From positions 1 to 64,000 of the forward strand of contig JAXIVH010000593.1 in assembly GCA_036785325.1 (NCBI GenBank): DNA of 64,000 bases, given 5' to 3'. This document shows positions 11,201-26,200 of the stretch, in pieces. How positions within the stretch are numbered: the stretch's first letter is position 1; every line of letters begins with the position of its first letter. Under the pieces are notes generated by a model. That model saw nothing but the letters and a program-made list of their open reading frames with translations. It was not told the origin of the DNA and searched no databases. Made by a program: the position numbers and the translations under genes. The stretch comes from Urophycis tenuis. Taxonomy: Eukaryota > Chordata > Actinopteri > Gadiformes > Phycidae.

Positions 11201-14200
11201 TAGCCCTGTATTTTTATTGATTGTAATCCCCCATGAGTTGTATTAAATTAATTTATTAACCCAATTACCCCTTCTCTTTGTCCTCCTTCATTTCCCTTTT
11301 CCTTTACTTAGTTCCATCCTTTACCAATAACCGGTTAGCGTACCTCGTATATTATTTTTGGCCTCTTTTGGGCAATATACGGAAAATAAATGGCCTACTT
11401 GGCTCTAAGGGACCTCTCGGGTCAATTTACGGGTTATGGTCAGGGTTTGGGCTTAAGGGTGGGGTTGGGGAACCAAATTAGGCTTTAGATAGAGGGGTTA
11501 GGGTTAGGGCCACAAATTGGGCTAGGCTTAGAATTAGGTTTAGGATTAGGGGCCCAAATTGGGTTAGGTTTAGGTATAGGGGCCAAATTGGGTTAGGTTT
11601 AGGGTTAGGGTTAGGGTTAGGGTTAGGGGTTAGGGTTAGGTTTAGGGCTTGGGCCAAATTGGGTTAGGGTTAGGGCTGGGGAACAAATTGGGTTAAGTTT
11701 AGGGTTAGAGTAAGGGGTTAGTTAGCATAATTTAGCTTAGTATGGAGCAAGGGGGGCGACCATGACCCGTAGGCGGCGCTGGCGAGTTAGGTTTATGAAA
11801 GAAAAACTCCGGGGCGTGATCATCCCCGGAGTGAATGCACTGTCCTGCCATACGGTAAGTCACCTCCCTCTTTCCATCTTCTATTTTTAGGTTTTTTAGT
11901 TTTTTCTATTTTTTTGTTGTTTTTTATGTTTTATAGTTTGGCTTAGTTTGTTTTTCTAATTCCCACCCGTTTGTGTTTGGTTAACCTTGTTGTTCTTTTT
12001 TCTGTATGTCCTAGGTGGCGCCCTTCGCAACGTTTCGCCCTAATTTGGGCTTCTTCAGGCCAGGGCCACGACATACAGATCCCTTCGTTTTCTAATGTGG
12101 GGAGATGCTGCTCCTCCGAAAGCCACTGCCAAACTGAATCTTACTTGTGTTTTCTCCCTTTTTATACTCTCCCTTGTTTTGTGTCCAATGTTTAGGTTTT
12201 ACTGTTTATATCTTTATATTGTGCCCAATGAACTTGTTTGTATTTATGAATGTTTAGCCCTGTATTTTTATTGATTGTAATCCCCCATGAGTTGTATTAA
12301 ATTAATTTATTAACCCAATTACCCCTTCTCTTTGTCCTCCTTCATTTCCCTTTTCCTTTACTTAGTTCCATCCTTTACCAATAACCGGTTAGCGTACCTC
12401 GTATATTATTTTTGGCCTCTTTTGGGCAATATACGGAAAATAAATGGCCTACTTGGCTCTAAGGGACCTCTCGGGTCAATTTACGGGTTATGGTCAGGGT
12501 TTGGGCTTAAGGGTGGGGTTGGGGAACCAAATTAGGCTTTAGATAGAGGGGTTAGGGTTAGGGCCACAAATTGGGCTAGGCTTAGAATTAGGTTTAGGAT
12601 TAGGGGCCCAAATTGGGTTAGGTTTAGGTATAGGGGCCAAATTGGGTTAGGTTTAGGGTTAGGGTTAGGGTTAGGGTTAGGGGTTAGGGTTAGGTTTAGG
12701 GCTTGGGCCAAATTGGGTTAGGGTTAGGGCTGGGGAACAAATTGGGTTAAGTTTAGGGTTAGAGTAAGGGGTTAGTTAGCATAATTTAGCTTAGTATGGA
12801 GCAAGGGGGGCGACCATGACCCGTAGGCGGCGCTGGCGAGTTAGGTTTATGAAAGAAAAACTCCGGGGCGTGATCATCCCCGGAGTGAATGCACTGTCCT
12901 GCCATACGGTAAGTCACCTCCCTCTTTCCATCTTCTATTTTTAGGTTTTTTAGTTTTTTCTATTTTTTTGTTGTTTTTTATGTTTTATAGTTTGGCTTAG
13001 TTTGTTTTTCTAATTCCCACCCGTTTGTGTTTGGTTAACCTTGTTGTTCTTTTTTCTGTATGTCCTAGGTGGCGCCCTTCGCAACGTTTCGCCCTAATTT
13101 GGGCTTCTTCAGGCCAGGGCCACGACATACAGATCCCTTCGTTTTCTAATGTGGGGAGATGCTGCTCCTCCGAAAGCCACTGCCAAACTGAATCTTACTT
13201 GTGTTTTCTCCCTTTTTATACTCTCCCTTGTTTTGTGTCCAATGTTTAGGTTTTACTGTTTATATCTTTATATTGTGCCCAATGAACTTGTTTGTATTTA
13301 TGAATGTTTAGCCCTGTATTTTTATTGATTGTAATCCCCCATGAGTTGTATTAAATTAATTTATTAACCCAATTACCCCTTCTCTTTGTCCTCCTTCATT
13401 TCCCTTTTCCTTTACTTAGTTCCATCCTTTACCAATAACCGGTTAGCGTACCTCGTATATTATTTTTGGCCTCTTTTGGGCAATATACGGAAAATAAATG
13501 GCCTACTTGGCTCTAAGGGACCTCTCGGGTCAATTTACGGGTTATGGTCAGGGTTTGGGCTTAAGGGTGGGGTTGGGGAACCAAATTAGGCTTTAGATAG
13601 AGGGGTTAGGGTTAGGGCCACAAATTGGGCTAGGCTTAGAATTAGGTTTAGGATTAGGGGCCCAAATTGGGTTAGGTTTAGGTATAGGGGCCAAATTGGG
13701 TTAGGTTTAGGGTTAGGGTTAGGGTTAGGGTTAGGGGTTAGGGTTAGGTTTAGGGCTTGGGCCAAATTGGGTTAGGGTTAGGGCTGGGGAACAAATTGGG
13801 TTAAGTTTAGGGTTAGAGTAAGGGGTTAGTTAGCATAATTTAGCTTAGTATGGAGCAAGGGGGGCGACCATGACCCGTAGGCGGCGCTGGCGAGTTAGGT
13901 TTATGAAAGAAAAACTCCGGGGCGTGATCATCCCCGGAGTGAATGCACTGTCCTGCCATACGGTAAGTCACCTCCCTCTTTCCATCTTCTATTTTTAGGT
14001 TTTTTAGTTTTTTCTATTTTTTTGTTGTTTTTTATGTTTTATAGTTTGGCTTAGTTTGTTTTTCTAATTCCCACCCGTTTGTGTTTGGTTAACCTTGTTG
14101 TTCTTTTTTCTGTATGTCCTAGGTGGCGCCCTTCGCAACGTTTCGCCCTAATTTGGGCTTCTTCAGGCCAGGGCCACGACATACAGATCCCTTCGTTTTC

Positions 14201-17200
14201 TAATGTGGGGAGATGCTGCTCCTCCGAAAGCCACTGCCAAACTGAATCTTACTTGTGTTTTCTCCCTTTTTATACTCTCCCTTGTTTTGTGTCCAATGTT
14301 TAGGTTTTACTGTTTATATCTTTATATTGTGCCCAATGAACTTGTTTGTATTTATGAATGTTTAGCCCTGTATTTTTATTGATTGTAATCCCCCATGAGT
14401 TGTATTAAATTAATTTATTAACCCAATTACCCCTTCTCTTTGTCCTCCTTCATTTCCCTTTTCCTTTACTTAGTTCCATCCTTTACCAATAACCGGTTAG
14501 CGTACCTCGTATATTATTTTTGGCCTCTTTTGGGCAATATACGGAAAATAAATGGCCTACTTGGCTCTAAGGGACCTCTCGGGTCAATTTACGGGTTATG
14601 GTCAGGGTTTGGGCTTAAGGGTGGGGTTGGGGAACCAAATTAGGCTTTAGATAGAGGGGTTAGGGTTAGGGCCACAAATTGGGCTAGGCTTAGAATTAGG
14701 TTTAGGATTAGGGGCCCAAATTGGGTTAGGTTTAGGTATAGGGGCCAAATTGGGTTAGGTTTAGGGTTAGGGTTAGGGTTAGGGTTAGGGGTTAGGGTTA
14801 GGTTTAGGGCTTGGGCCAAATTGGGTTAGGGTTAGGGCTGGGGAACAAATTGGGTTAAGTTTAGGGTTAGAGTAAGGGGTTAGTTAGCATAATTTAGCTT
14901 AGTATGGAGCAAGGGGGGCGACCATGACCCGTAGGCGGCGCTGGCGAGTTAGGTTTATGAAAGAAAAACTCCGGGGCGTGATCATCCCCGGAGTGAATGC
15001 ACTGTCCTGCCATACGGTAAGTCACCTCCCTCTTTCCATCTTCTATTTTTAGGTTTTTTAGTTTTTTCTATTTTTTTGTTGTTTTTTATGTTTTATAGTT
15101 TGGCTTAGTTTGTTTTTCTAATTCCCACCCGTTTGTGTTTGGTTAACCTTGTTGTTCTTTTTTCTGTATGTCCTAGGTGGCGCCCTTCGCAACGTTTCGC
15201 CCTAATTTGGGCTTCTTCAGGCCAGGGCCACGACATACAGATCCCTTCGTTTTCTAATGTGGGGAGATGCTGCTCCTCCGAAAGCCACTGCCAAACTGAA
15301 TCTTACTTGTGTTTTCTCCCTTTTTATACTCTCCCTTGTTTTGTGTCCAATGTTTAGGTTTTACTGTTTATATCTTTATATTGTGCCCAATGAACTTGTT
15401 TGTATTTATGAATGTTTAGCCCTGTATTTTTATTGATTGTAATCCCCCATGAGTTGTATTAAATTAATTTATTAACCCAATTACCCCTTCTCTTTGTCCT
15501 CCTTCATTTCCCTTTTCCTTTACTTAGTTCCATCCTTTACCAATAACCGGTTAGCGTACCTCGTATATTATTTTTGGCCTCTTTTGGGCAATATACGGAA
15601 AATAAATGGCCTACTTGGCTCTAAGGGACCTCTCGGGTCAATTTACGGGTTATGGTCAGGGTTTGGGCTTAAGGGTGGGGTTGGGGAACCAAATTAGGCT
15701 TTAGATAGAGGGGTTAGGGTTAGGGCCACAAATTGGGCTAGGCTTAGAATTAGGTTTAGGATTAGGGGCCCAAATTGGGTTAGGTTTAGGTATAGGGGCC
15801 AAATTGGGTTAGGTTTAGGGTTAGGGTTAGGGTTAGGGTTAGGGGTTAGGGTTAGGTTTAGGGCTTGGGCCAAATTGGGTTAGGGTTAGGGCTGGGGAAC
15901 AAATTGGGTTAAGTTTAGGGTTAGAGTAAGGGGTTAGTTAGCATAATTTAGCTTAGTATGGAGCAAGGGGGGCGACCATGACCCGTAGGCGGCGCTGGCG
16001 AGTTAGGTTTATGAAAGAAAAACTCCGGGGCGTGATCATCCCCGGAGTGAATGCACTGTCCTGCCATACGGTAAGTCACCTCCCTCTTTCCATCTTCTAT
16101 TTTTAGGTTTTTTAGTTTTTTCTATTTTTTTGTTGTTTTTTATGTTTTATAGTTTGGCTTAGTTTGTTTTTCTAATTCCCACCCGTTTGTGTTTGGTTAA
16201 CCTTGTTGTTCTTTTTTCTGTATGTCCTAGGTGGCGCCCTTCGCAACGTTTCGCCCTAATTTGGGCTTCTTCAGGCCAGGGCCACGACATACAGATCCCT
16301 TCGTTTTCTAATGTGGGGAGATGCTGCTCCTCCGAAAGCCACTGCCAAACTGAATCTTACTTGTGTTTTCTCCCTTTTTATACTCTCCCTTGTTTTGTGT
16401 CCAATGTTTAGGTTTTACTGTTTATATCTTTATATTGTGCCCAATGAACTTGTTTGTATTTATGAATGTTTAGCCCTGTATTTTTATTGATTGTAATCCC
16501 CCATGAGTTGTATTAAATTAATTTATTAACCCAATTACCCCTTCTCTTTGTCCTCCTTCATTTCCCTTTTCCTTTACTTAGTTCCATCCTTTACCAATAA
16601 CCGGTTAGCGTACCTCGTATATTATTTTTGGCCTCTTTTGGGCAATATACGGAAAATAAATGGCCTACTTGGCTCTAAGGGACCTCTCGGGTCAATTTAC
16701 GGGTTATGGTCAGGGTTTGGGCTTAAGGGTGGGGTTGGGGAACCAAATTAGGCTTTAGATAGAGGGGTTAGGGTTAGGGCCACAAATTGGGCTAGGCTTA
16801 GAATTAGGTTTAGGATTAGGGGCCCAAATTGGGTTAGGTTTAGGTATAGGGGCCAAATTGGGTTAGGTTTAGGGTTAGGGTTAGGGTTAGGGTTAGGGGT
16901 TAGGGTTAGGTTTAGGGCTTGGGCCAAATTGGGTTAGGGTTAGGGCTGGGGAACAAATTGGGTTAAGTTTAGGGTTAGAGTAAGGGGTTAGTTAGCATAA
17001 TTTAGCTTAGTATGGAGCAAGGGGGGCGACCATGACCCGTAGGCGGCGCTGGCGAGTTAGGTTTATGAAAGAAAAACTCCGGGGCGTGATCATCCCCGGA
17101 GTGAATGCACTGTCCTGCCATACGGTAAGTCACCTCCCTCTTTCCATCTTCTATTTTTAGGTTTTTTAGTTTTTTCTATTTTTTTGTTGTTTTTTATGTT

Positions 17201-20200
17201 TTATAGTTTGGCTTAGTTTGTTTTTCTAATTCCCACCCGTTTGTGTTTGGTTAACCTTGTTGTTCTTTTTTCTGTATGTCCTAGGTGGCGCCCTTCGCAA
17301 CGTTTCGCCCTAATTTGGGCTTCTTCAGGCCAGGGCCACGACATACAGATCCCTTCGTTTTCTAATGTGGGGAGATGCTGCTCCTCCGAAAGCCACTGCC
17401 AAACTGAATCTTACTTGTGTTTTCTCCCTTTTTATACTCTCCCTTGTTTTGTGTCCAATGTTTAGGTTTTACTGTTTATATCTTTATATTGTGCCCAATG
17501 AACTTGTTTGTATTTATGAATGTTTAGCCCTGTATTTTTATTGATTGTAATCCCCCATGAGTTGTATTAAATTAATTTATTAACCCAATTACCCCTTCTC
17601 TTTGTCCTCCTTCATTTCCCTTTTCCTTTACTTAGTTCCATCCTTTACCAATAACCGGTTAGCGTACCTCGTATATTATTTTTGGCCTCTTTTGGGCAAT
17701 ATACGGAAAATAAATGGCCTACTTGGCTCTAAGGGACCTCTCGGGTCAATTTACGGGTTATGGTCAGGGTTTGGGCTTAAGGGTGGGGTTGGGGAACCAA
17801 ATTAGGCTTTAGATAGAGGGGTTAGGGTTAGGGCCACAAATTGGGCTAGGCTTAGAATTAGGTTTAGGATTAGGGGCCCAAATTGGGTTAGGTTTAGGTA
17901 TAGGGGCCAAATTGGGTTAGGTTTAGGGTTAGGGTTAGGGTTAGGGTTAGGGGTTAGGGTTAGGTTTAGGGCTTGGGCCAAATTGGGTTAGGGTTAGGGC
18001 TGGGGAACAAATTGGGTTAAGTTTAGGGTTAGAGTAAGGGGTTAGTTAGCATAATTTAGCTTAGTATGGAGCAAGGGGGGCGACCATGACCCGTAGGCGG
18101 CGCTGGCGAGTTAGGTTTATGAAAGAAAAACTCCGGGGCGTGATCATCCCCGGAGTGAATGCACTGTCCTGCCATACGGTAAGTCACCTCCCTCTTTCCA
18201 TCTTCTATTTTTAGGTTTTTTAGTTTTTTCTATTTTTTTGTTGTTTTTTATGTTTTATAGTTTGGCTTAGTTTGTTTTTCTAATTCCCACCCGTTTGTGT
18301 TTGGTTAACCTTGTTGTTCTTTTTTCTGTATGTCCTAGGTGGCGCCCTTCGCAACGTTTCGCCCTAATTTGGGCTTCTTCAGGCCAGGGCCACGACATAC
18401 AGATCCCTTCGTTTTCTAATGTGGGGAGATGCTGCTCCTCCGAAAGCCACTGCCAAACTGAATCTTACTTGTGTTTTCTCCCTTTTTATACTCTCCCTTG
18501 TTTTGTGTCCAATGTTTAGGTTTTACTGTTTATATCTTTATATTGTGCCCAATGAACTTGTTTGTATTTATGAATGTTTAGCCCTGTATTTTTATTGATT
18601 GTAATCCCCCATGAGTTGTATTAAATTAATTTATTAACCCAATTACCCCTTCTCTTTGTCCTCCTTCATTTCCCTTTTCCTTTACTTAGTTCCATCCTTT
18701 ACCAATAACCGGTTAGCGTACCTCGTATATTATTTTTGGCCTCTTTTGGGCAATATACGGAAAATAAATGGCCTACTTGGCTCTAAGGGACCTCTCGGGT
18801 CAATTTACGGGTTATGGTCAGGGTTTGGGCTTAAGGGTGGGGTTGGGGAACCAAATTAGGCTTTAGATAGAGGGGTTAGGGTTAGGGCCACAAATTGGGC
18901 TAGGCTTAGAATTAGGTTTAGGATTAGGGGCCCAAATTGGGTTAGGTTTAGGTATAGGGGCCAAATTGGGTTAGGTTTAGGGTTAGGGTTAGGGTTAGGG
19001 TTAGGGGTTAGGGTTAGGTTTAGGGCTTGGGCCAAATTGGGTTAGGGTTAGGGCTGGGGAACAAATTGGGTTAAGTTTAGGGTTAGAGTAAGGGGTTAGT
19101 TAGCATAATTTAGCTTAGTATGGAGCAAGGGGGGCGACCATGACCCGTAGGCGGCGCTGGCGAGTTAGGTTTATGAAAGAAAAACTCCGGGGCGTGATCA
19201 TCCCCGGAGTGAATGCACTGTCCTGCCATACGGTAAGTCACCTCCCTCTTTCCATCTTCTATTTTTAGGTTTTTTAGTTTTTTCTATTTTTTTGTTGTTT
19301 TTTATGTTTTATAGTTTGGCTTAGTTTGTTTTTCTAATTCCCACCCGTTTGTGTTTGGTTAACCTTGTTGTTCTTTTTTCTGTATGTCCTAGGTGGCGCC
19401 CTTCGCAACGTTTCGCCCTAATTTGGGCTTCTTCAGGCCAGGGCCACGACATACAGATCCCTTCGTTTTCTAATGTGGGGAGATGCTGCTCCTCCGAAAG
19501 CCACTGCCAAACTGAATCTTACTTGTGTTTTCTCCCTTTTTATACTCTCCCTTGTTTTGTGTCCAATGTTTAGGTTTTACTGTTTATATCTTTATATTGT
19601 GCCCAATGAACTTGTTTGTATTTATGAATGTTTAGCCCTGTATTTTTATTGATTGTAATCCCCCATGAGTTGTATTAAATTAATTTATTAACCCAATTAC
19701 CCCTTCTCTTTGTCCTCCTTCATTTCCCTTTTCCTTTACTTAGTTCCATCCTTTACCAATAACCGGTTAGCGTACCTCGTATATTATTTTTGGCCTCTTT
19801 TGGGCAATATACGGAAAATAAATGGCCTACTTGGCTCTAAGGGACCTCTCGGGTCAATTTACGGGTTATGGTCAGGGTTTGGGCTTAAGGGTGGGGTTGG
19901 GGAACCAAATTAGGCTTTAGATAGAGGGGTTAGGGTTAGGGCCACAAATTGGGCTAGGCTTAGAATTAGGTTTAGGATTAGGGGCCCAAATTGGGTTAGG
20001 TTTAGGTATAGGGGCCAAATTGGGTTAGGTTTAGGGTTAGGGTTAGGGTTAGGGTTAGGGGTTAGGGTTAGGTTTAGGGCTTGGGCCAAATTGGGTTAGG
20101 GTTAGGGCTGGGGAACAAATTGGGTTAAGTTTAGGGTTAGAGTAAGGGGTTAGTTAGCATAATTTAGCTTAGTATGGAGCAAGGGGGGCGACCATGACCC

Positions 20201-23200
20201 GTAGGCGGCGCTGGCGAGTTAGGTTTATGAAAGAAAAACTCCGGGGCGTGATCATCCCCGGAGTGAATGCACTGTCCTGCCATACGGTAAGTCACCTCCC
20301 TCTTTCCATCTTCTATTTTTAGGTTTTTTAGTTTTTTCTATTTTTTTGTTGTTTTTTATGTTTTATAGTTTGGCTTAGTTTGTTTTTCTAATTCCCACCC
20401 GTTTGTGTTTGGTTAACCTTGTTGTTCTTTTTTCTGTATGTCCTAGGTGGCGCCCTTCGCAACGTTTCGCCCTAATTTGGGCTTCTTCAGGCCAGGGCCA
20501 CGACATACAGATCCCTTCGTTTTCTAATGTGGGGAGATGCTGCTCCTCCGAAAGCCACTGCCAAACTGAATCTTACTTGTGTTTTCTCCCTTTTTATACT
20601 CTCCCTTGTTTTGTGTCCAATGTTTAGGTTTTACTGTTTATATCTTTATATTGTGCCCAATGAACTTGTTTGTATTTATGAATGTTTAGCCTTATTGATT
20701 GTAATCCCCCATGAGTTGTATTAAATTAATTTATTAACCCAATTACCCCTTCTCTTTGTCCTCCTTCATTTCCCTTTTCCTTTACTTAGTTCCATCCTTT
20801 ACCAATAACCGGTTAGCGTACCTCGTATATTATTTTTGGCCTCTTTTGGGCAATATACGGAAAATAAATGGCCTACTTGGCTCTAAGGGACCTCTCGGGT
20901 CAATTTACGGGTTATGGTCAGGGTTTGGGCTTAAGGGTGGGGTTGGGGAACCAAATTAGGCTTTAGATAGAGGGGTTAGGGTTAGGGCCACAAATTGGGC
21001 TAGGCTTAGAATTAGGTTTAGGATTAGGGGCCCAAATTGGGTTAGGTTTAGGTATAGGGGCCAAATTGGGTTAGGTTTAGGGTTAGGGTTAGGGTTAGGG
21101 TTAGGGGTTAGGGTTAGGTTTAGGGCTTGGGCCAAATTGGGTTAGGGTTAGGGCTGGGGAACAAATTGGGTTAAGTTTAGGGTTAGAGTAAGGGGTTAGT
21201 TAGCATAATTTAGCTTAGTATGGAGCAAGGGGGGCGACCATGACCCGTAGGCGGCGCTGGCGAGTTAGGTTTATGAAAGAAAAACTCCGGGGCGTGATCA
21301 TCCCCGGAGTGAATGCACTGTCCTGCCATACGGTAAGTCACCTCCCTCTTTCCATCTTCTATTTTTAGGTTTTTTAGTTTTTTCTATTTTTTTGTTGTTT
21401 TTTATGTTTTATAGTTTGGCTTAGTTTGTTTTTCTAATTCCCACCCGTTTGTGTTTGGTTAACCTTGTTGTTCTTTTTTCTGTATGTCCTAGGTGGCGCC
21501 CTTCGCAACGTTTCGCCCTAATTTGGGCTTCTTCAGGCCAGGGCCACGACATACAGATCCCTTCGTTTTCTAATGTGGGGAGATGCTGCTCCTCCGAAAG
21601 CCACTGCCAAACTGAATCTTACTTGTGTTTTCTCCCTTTTTATACTCTCCCTTGTTTTGTGTCCAATGTTTAGGTTTTACTGTTTATATCTTTATATTGT
21701 GCCCAATGAACTTGTTTGTATTTATGAATGTTTAGCCCTGTATTTTTATTGATTGTAATCCCCCATGAGTTGTATTAAATTAATTTATTAACCCAATTAC
21801 CCCTTCTCTTTGTCCTCCTTCATTTCCCTTTTCCTTTACTTAGTTCCATCCTTTACCAATAACCGGTTAGCGTACCTCGTATATTATTTTTGGCCTCTTT
21901 TGGGCAATATACGGAAAATAAATGGCCTACTTGGCTCTAAGGGACCTCTCGGGTCAATTTACGGGTTATGGTCAGGGTTTGGGCTTAAGGGTGGGGTTGG
22001 GGAACCAAATTAGGCTTTAGATAGAGGGGTTAGGGTTAGGGCCACAAATTGGGCTAGGCTTAGAATTAGGTTTAGGATTAGGGGCCCAAATTGGGTTAGG
22101 TTTAGGTATAGGGGCCAAATTGGGTTAGGTTTAGGGTTAGGGTTAGGGTTAGGGTTAGGGGTTAGGGTTAGGTTTAGGGCTTGGGCCAAATTGGGTTAGG
22201 GTTAGGGCTGGGGAACAAATTGGGTTAAGTTTAGGGTTAGAGTAAGGGGTTAGTTAGCATAATTTAGCTTAGTATGGAGCAAGGGGGGCGACCATGACCC
22301 GTAGGCGGCGCTGGCGAGTTAGGTTTATGAAAGAAAAACTCCGGGGCGTGATCATCCCCGGAGTGAATGCACTGTCCTGCCATACGGTAAGTCACCTCCC
22401 TCTTTCCATCTTCTATTTTTAGGTTTTTTAGTTTTTTCTATTTTTTTGTTGTTTTTTATGTTTTATAGTTTGGCTTAGTTTGTTTTTCTAATTCCCACCC
22501 GTTTGTGTTTGGTTAACCTTGTTGTTCTTTTTTCTGTATGTCCTAGGTGGCGCCCTTCGCAACGTTTCGCCCTAATTTGGGCTTCTTCAGGCCAGGGCCA
22601 CGACATACAGATCCCTTCGTTTTCTAATGTGGGGAGATGCTGCTCCTCCGAAAGCCACTGCCAAACTGAATCTTACTTGTGTTTTCTCCCTTTTTATACT
22701 CTCCCTTGTTTTGTGTCCAATGTTTAGGTTTTACTGTTTATATCTTTATATTGTGCCCAATGAACTTGTTTGTATTTATGAATGTTTAGCCCTGTATTTT
22801 TATTGATTGTAATCCCCCATGAGTTGTATTAAATTAATTTATTAACCCAATTACCCCTTCTCTTTGTCCTCCTTCATTTCCCTTTTCCTTTACTTAGTTC
22901 CATCCTTTACCAATAACCGGTTAGCGTACCTCGTATATTATTTTTGGCCTCTTTTGGGCAATATACGGAAAATAAATGGCCTACTTGGCTCTAAGGGACC
23001 TCTCGGGTCAATTTACGGGTTATGGTCAGGGTTTGGGCTTAAGGGTGGGGTTGGGGAACCAAATTAGGCTTTAGATAGAGGGGTTAGGGTTAGGGCCACA
23101 AATTGGGCTAGGCTTAGAATTAGGTTTAGGATTAGGGGCCCAAATTGGGTTAGGTTTAGGTATAGGGGCCAAATTGGGTTAGGTTTAGGGTTAGGGTTAG

Positions 23201-26200
23201 GGTTAGGGTTAGGGGTTAGGGTTAGGTTTAGGGCTTGGGCCAAATTGGGTTAGGGTTAGGGCTGGGGAACAAATTGGGTTAAGTTTAGGGTTAGAGTAAG
23301 GGGTTAGTTAGCATAATTTAGCTTAGTATGGAGCAAGGGGGGCGACCATGACCCGTAGGCGGCGCTGGCGAGTTAGGTTTATGAAAGAAAAACTCCGGGG
23401 CGTGATCATCCCCGGAGTGAATGCACTGTCCTGCCATACGGTAAGTCACCTCCCTCTTTCCATCTTCTATTTTTAGGTTTTTTAGTTTTTTCTATTTTTT
23501 TGTTGTTTTTTATGTTTTATAGTTTGGCTTAGTTTGTTTTTCTAATTCCCACCCGTTTGTGTTTGGTTAACCTTGTTGTTCTTTTTTCTGTATGTCCTAG
23601 GTGGCGCCCTTCGCAACGTTTCGCCCTAATTTGGGCTTCTTCAGGCCAGGGCCACGACATACAGATCCCTTCGTTTTCTAATGTGGGGAGATGCTGCTCC
23701 TCCGAAAGCCACTGCCAAACTGAATCTTACTTGTGTTTTCTCCCTTTTTATACTCTCCCTTGTTTTGTGTCCAATGTTTAGGTTTTACTGTTTATATCTT
23801 TATATTGTGCCCAATGAACTTGTTTGTATTTATGAATGTTTAGCCCTGTATTTTTATTGATTGTAATCCCCCATGAGTTGTATTAAATTAATTTATTAAC
23901 CCAATTACCCCTTCTCTTTGTCCTCCTTCATTTCCCTTTTCCTTTACTTAGTTCCATCCTTTACCAATAACCGGTTAGCGTACCTCGTATATTATTTTTG
24001 GCCTCTTTTGGGCAATATACGGAAAATAAATGGCCTACTTGGCTCTAAGGGACCTCTCGGGTCAATTTACGGGTTATGGTCAGGGTTTGGGCTTAAGGGT
24101 GGGGTTGGGGAACCAAATTAGGCTTTAGATAGAGGGGTTAGGGTTAGGGCCACAAATTGGGCTAGGCTTAGAATTAGGTTTAGGATTAGGGGCCCAAATT
24201 GGGTTAGGTTTAGGTATAGGGGCCAAATTGGGTTAGGTTTAGGGTTAGGGTTAGGGTTAGGGTTAGGGGTTAGGGTTAGGTTTAGGGCTTGGGCCAAATT
24301 GGGTTAGGGTTAGGGCTGGGGAACAAATTGGGTTAAGTTTAGGGTTAGAGTAAGGGGTTAGTTAGCATAATTTAGCTTAGTATGGAGCAAGGGGGGCGAC
24401 CATGACCCGTAGGCGGCGCTGGCGAGTTAGGTTTATGAAAGAAAAACTCCGGGGCGTGATCATCCCCGGAGTGAATGCACTGTCCTGCCATACGGTAAGT
24501 CACCTCCCTCTTTCCATCTTCTATTTTTAGGTTTTTTAGTTTTTTCTATTTTTTTGTTGTTTTTTATGTTTTATAGTTTGGCTTAGTTTGTTTTTCTAAT
24601 TCCCACCCGTTTGTGTTTGGTTAACCTTGTTGTTCTTTTTTCTGTATGTCCTAGGTGGCGCCCTTCGCAACGTTTCGCCCTAATTTGGGCTTCTTCAGGC
24701 CAGGGCCACGACATACAGATCCCTTCGTTTTCTAATGTGGGGAGATGCTGCTCCTCCGAAAGCCACTGCCAAACTGAATCTTACTTGTGTTTTCTCCCTT
24801 TTTATACTCTCCCTTGTTTTGTGTCCAATGTTTAGGTTTTACTGTTTATATCTTTATATTGTGCCCAATGAACTTGTTTGTATTTATGAATGTTTAGCCC
24901 TGTATTTTTATTGATTGTAATCCCCCATGAGTTGTATTAAATTAATTTATTAACCCAATTACCCCTTCTCTTTGTCCTCCTTCATTTCCCTTTTCCTTTA
25001 CTTAGTTCCATCCTTTACCAATAACCGGTTAGCGTACCTCGTATATTATTTTTGGCCTCTTTTGGGCAATATACGGAAAATAAATGGCCTACTTGGCTCT
25101 AAGGGACCTCTCGGGTCAATTTACGGGTTATGGTCAGGGTTTGGGCTTAAGGGTGGGGTTGGGGAACCAAATTAGGCTTTAGATAGAGGGGTTAGGGTTA
25201 GGGCCACAAATTGGGCTAGGCTTAGAATTAGGTTTAGGATTAGGGGCCCAAATTGGGTTAGGTTTAGGTATAGGGGCCAAATTGGGTTAGGTTTAGGGTT
25301 AGGGTTAGGGTTAGGGTTAGGGGTTAGGGTTAGGTTTAGGGCTTGGGCCAAATTGGGTTAGGGTTAGGGCTGGGGAACAAATTGGGTTAAGTTTAGGGTT
25401 AGAGTAAGGGGTTAGTTAGCATAATTTAGCTTAGTATGGAGCAAGGGGGGCGACCATGACCCGTAGGCGGCGCTGGCGAGTTAGGTTTATGAAAGAAAAA
25501 CTCCGGGGCGTGATCATCCCCGGAGTGAATGCACTGTCCTGCCATACGGTAAGTCACCTCCCTCTTTCCATCTTCTATTTTTAGGTTTTTTAGTTTTTTC
25601 TATTTTTTTGTTGTTTTTTATGTTTTATAGTTTGGCTTAGTTTGTTTTTCTAATTCCCACCCGTTTGTGTTTGGTTAACCTTGTTGTTCTTTTTTCTGTA
25701 TGTCCTAGGTGGCGCCCTTCGCAACGTTTCGCCCTAATTTGGGCTTCTTCAGGCCAGGGCCACGACATACAGATCCCTTCGTTTTCTAATGTGGGGAGAT
25801 GCTGCTCCTCCGAAAGCCACTGCCAAACTGAATCTTACTTGTGTTTTCTCCCTTTTTATACTCTCCCTTGTTTTGTGTCCAATGTTTAGGTTTTACTGTT
25901 TATATCTTTATATTGTGCCCAATGAACTTGTTTGTATTTATGAATGTTTAGCCCTGTATTTTTATTGATTGTAATCCCCCATGAGTTGTATTAAATTAAT
26001 TTATTAACCCAATTACCCCTTCTCTTTGTCCTCCTTCATTTCCCTTTTCCTTTACTTAGTTCCATCCTTTACCAATAACCGGTTAGCGTACCTCGTATAT
26101 TATTTTTGGCCTCTTTTGGGCAATATACGGAAAATAAATGGCCTACTTGGCTCTAAGGGACCTCTCGGGTCAATTTACGGGTTATGGTCAGGGTTTGGGC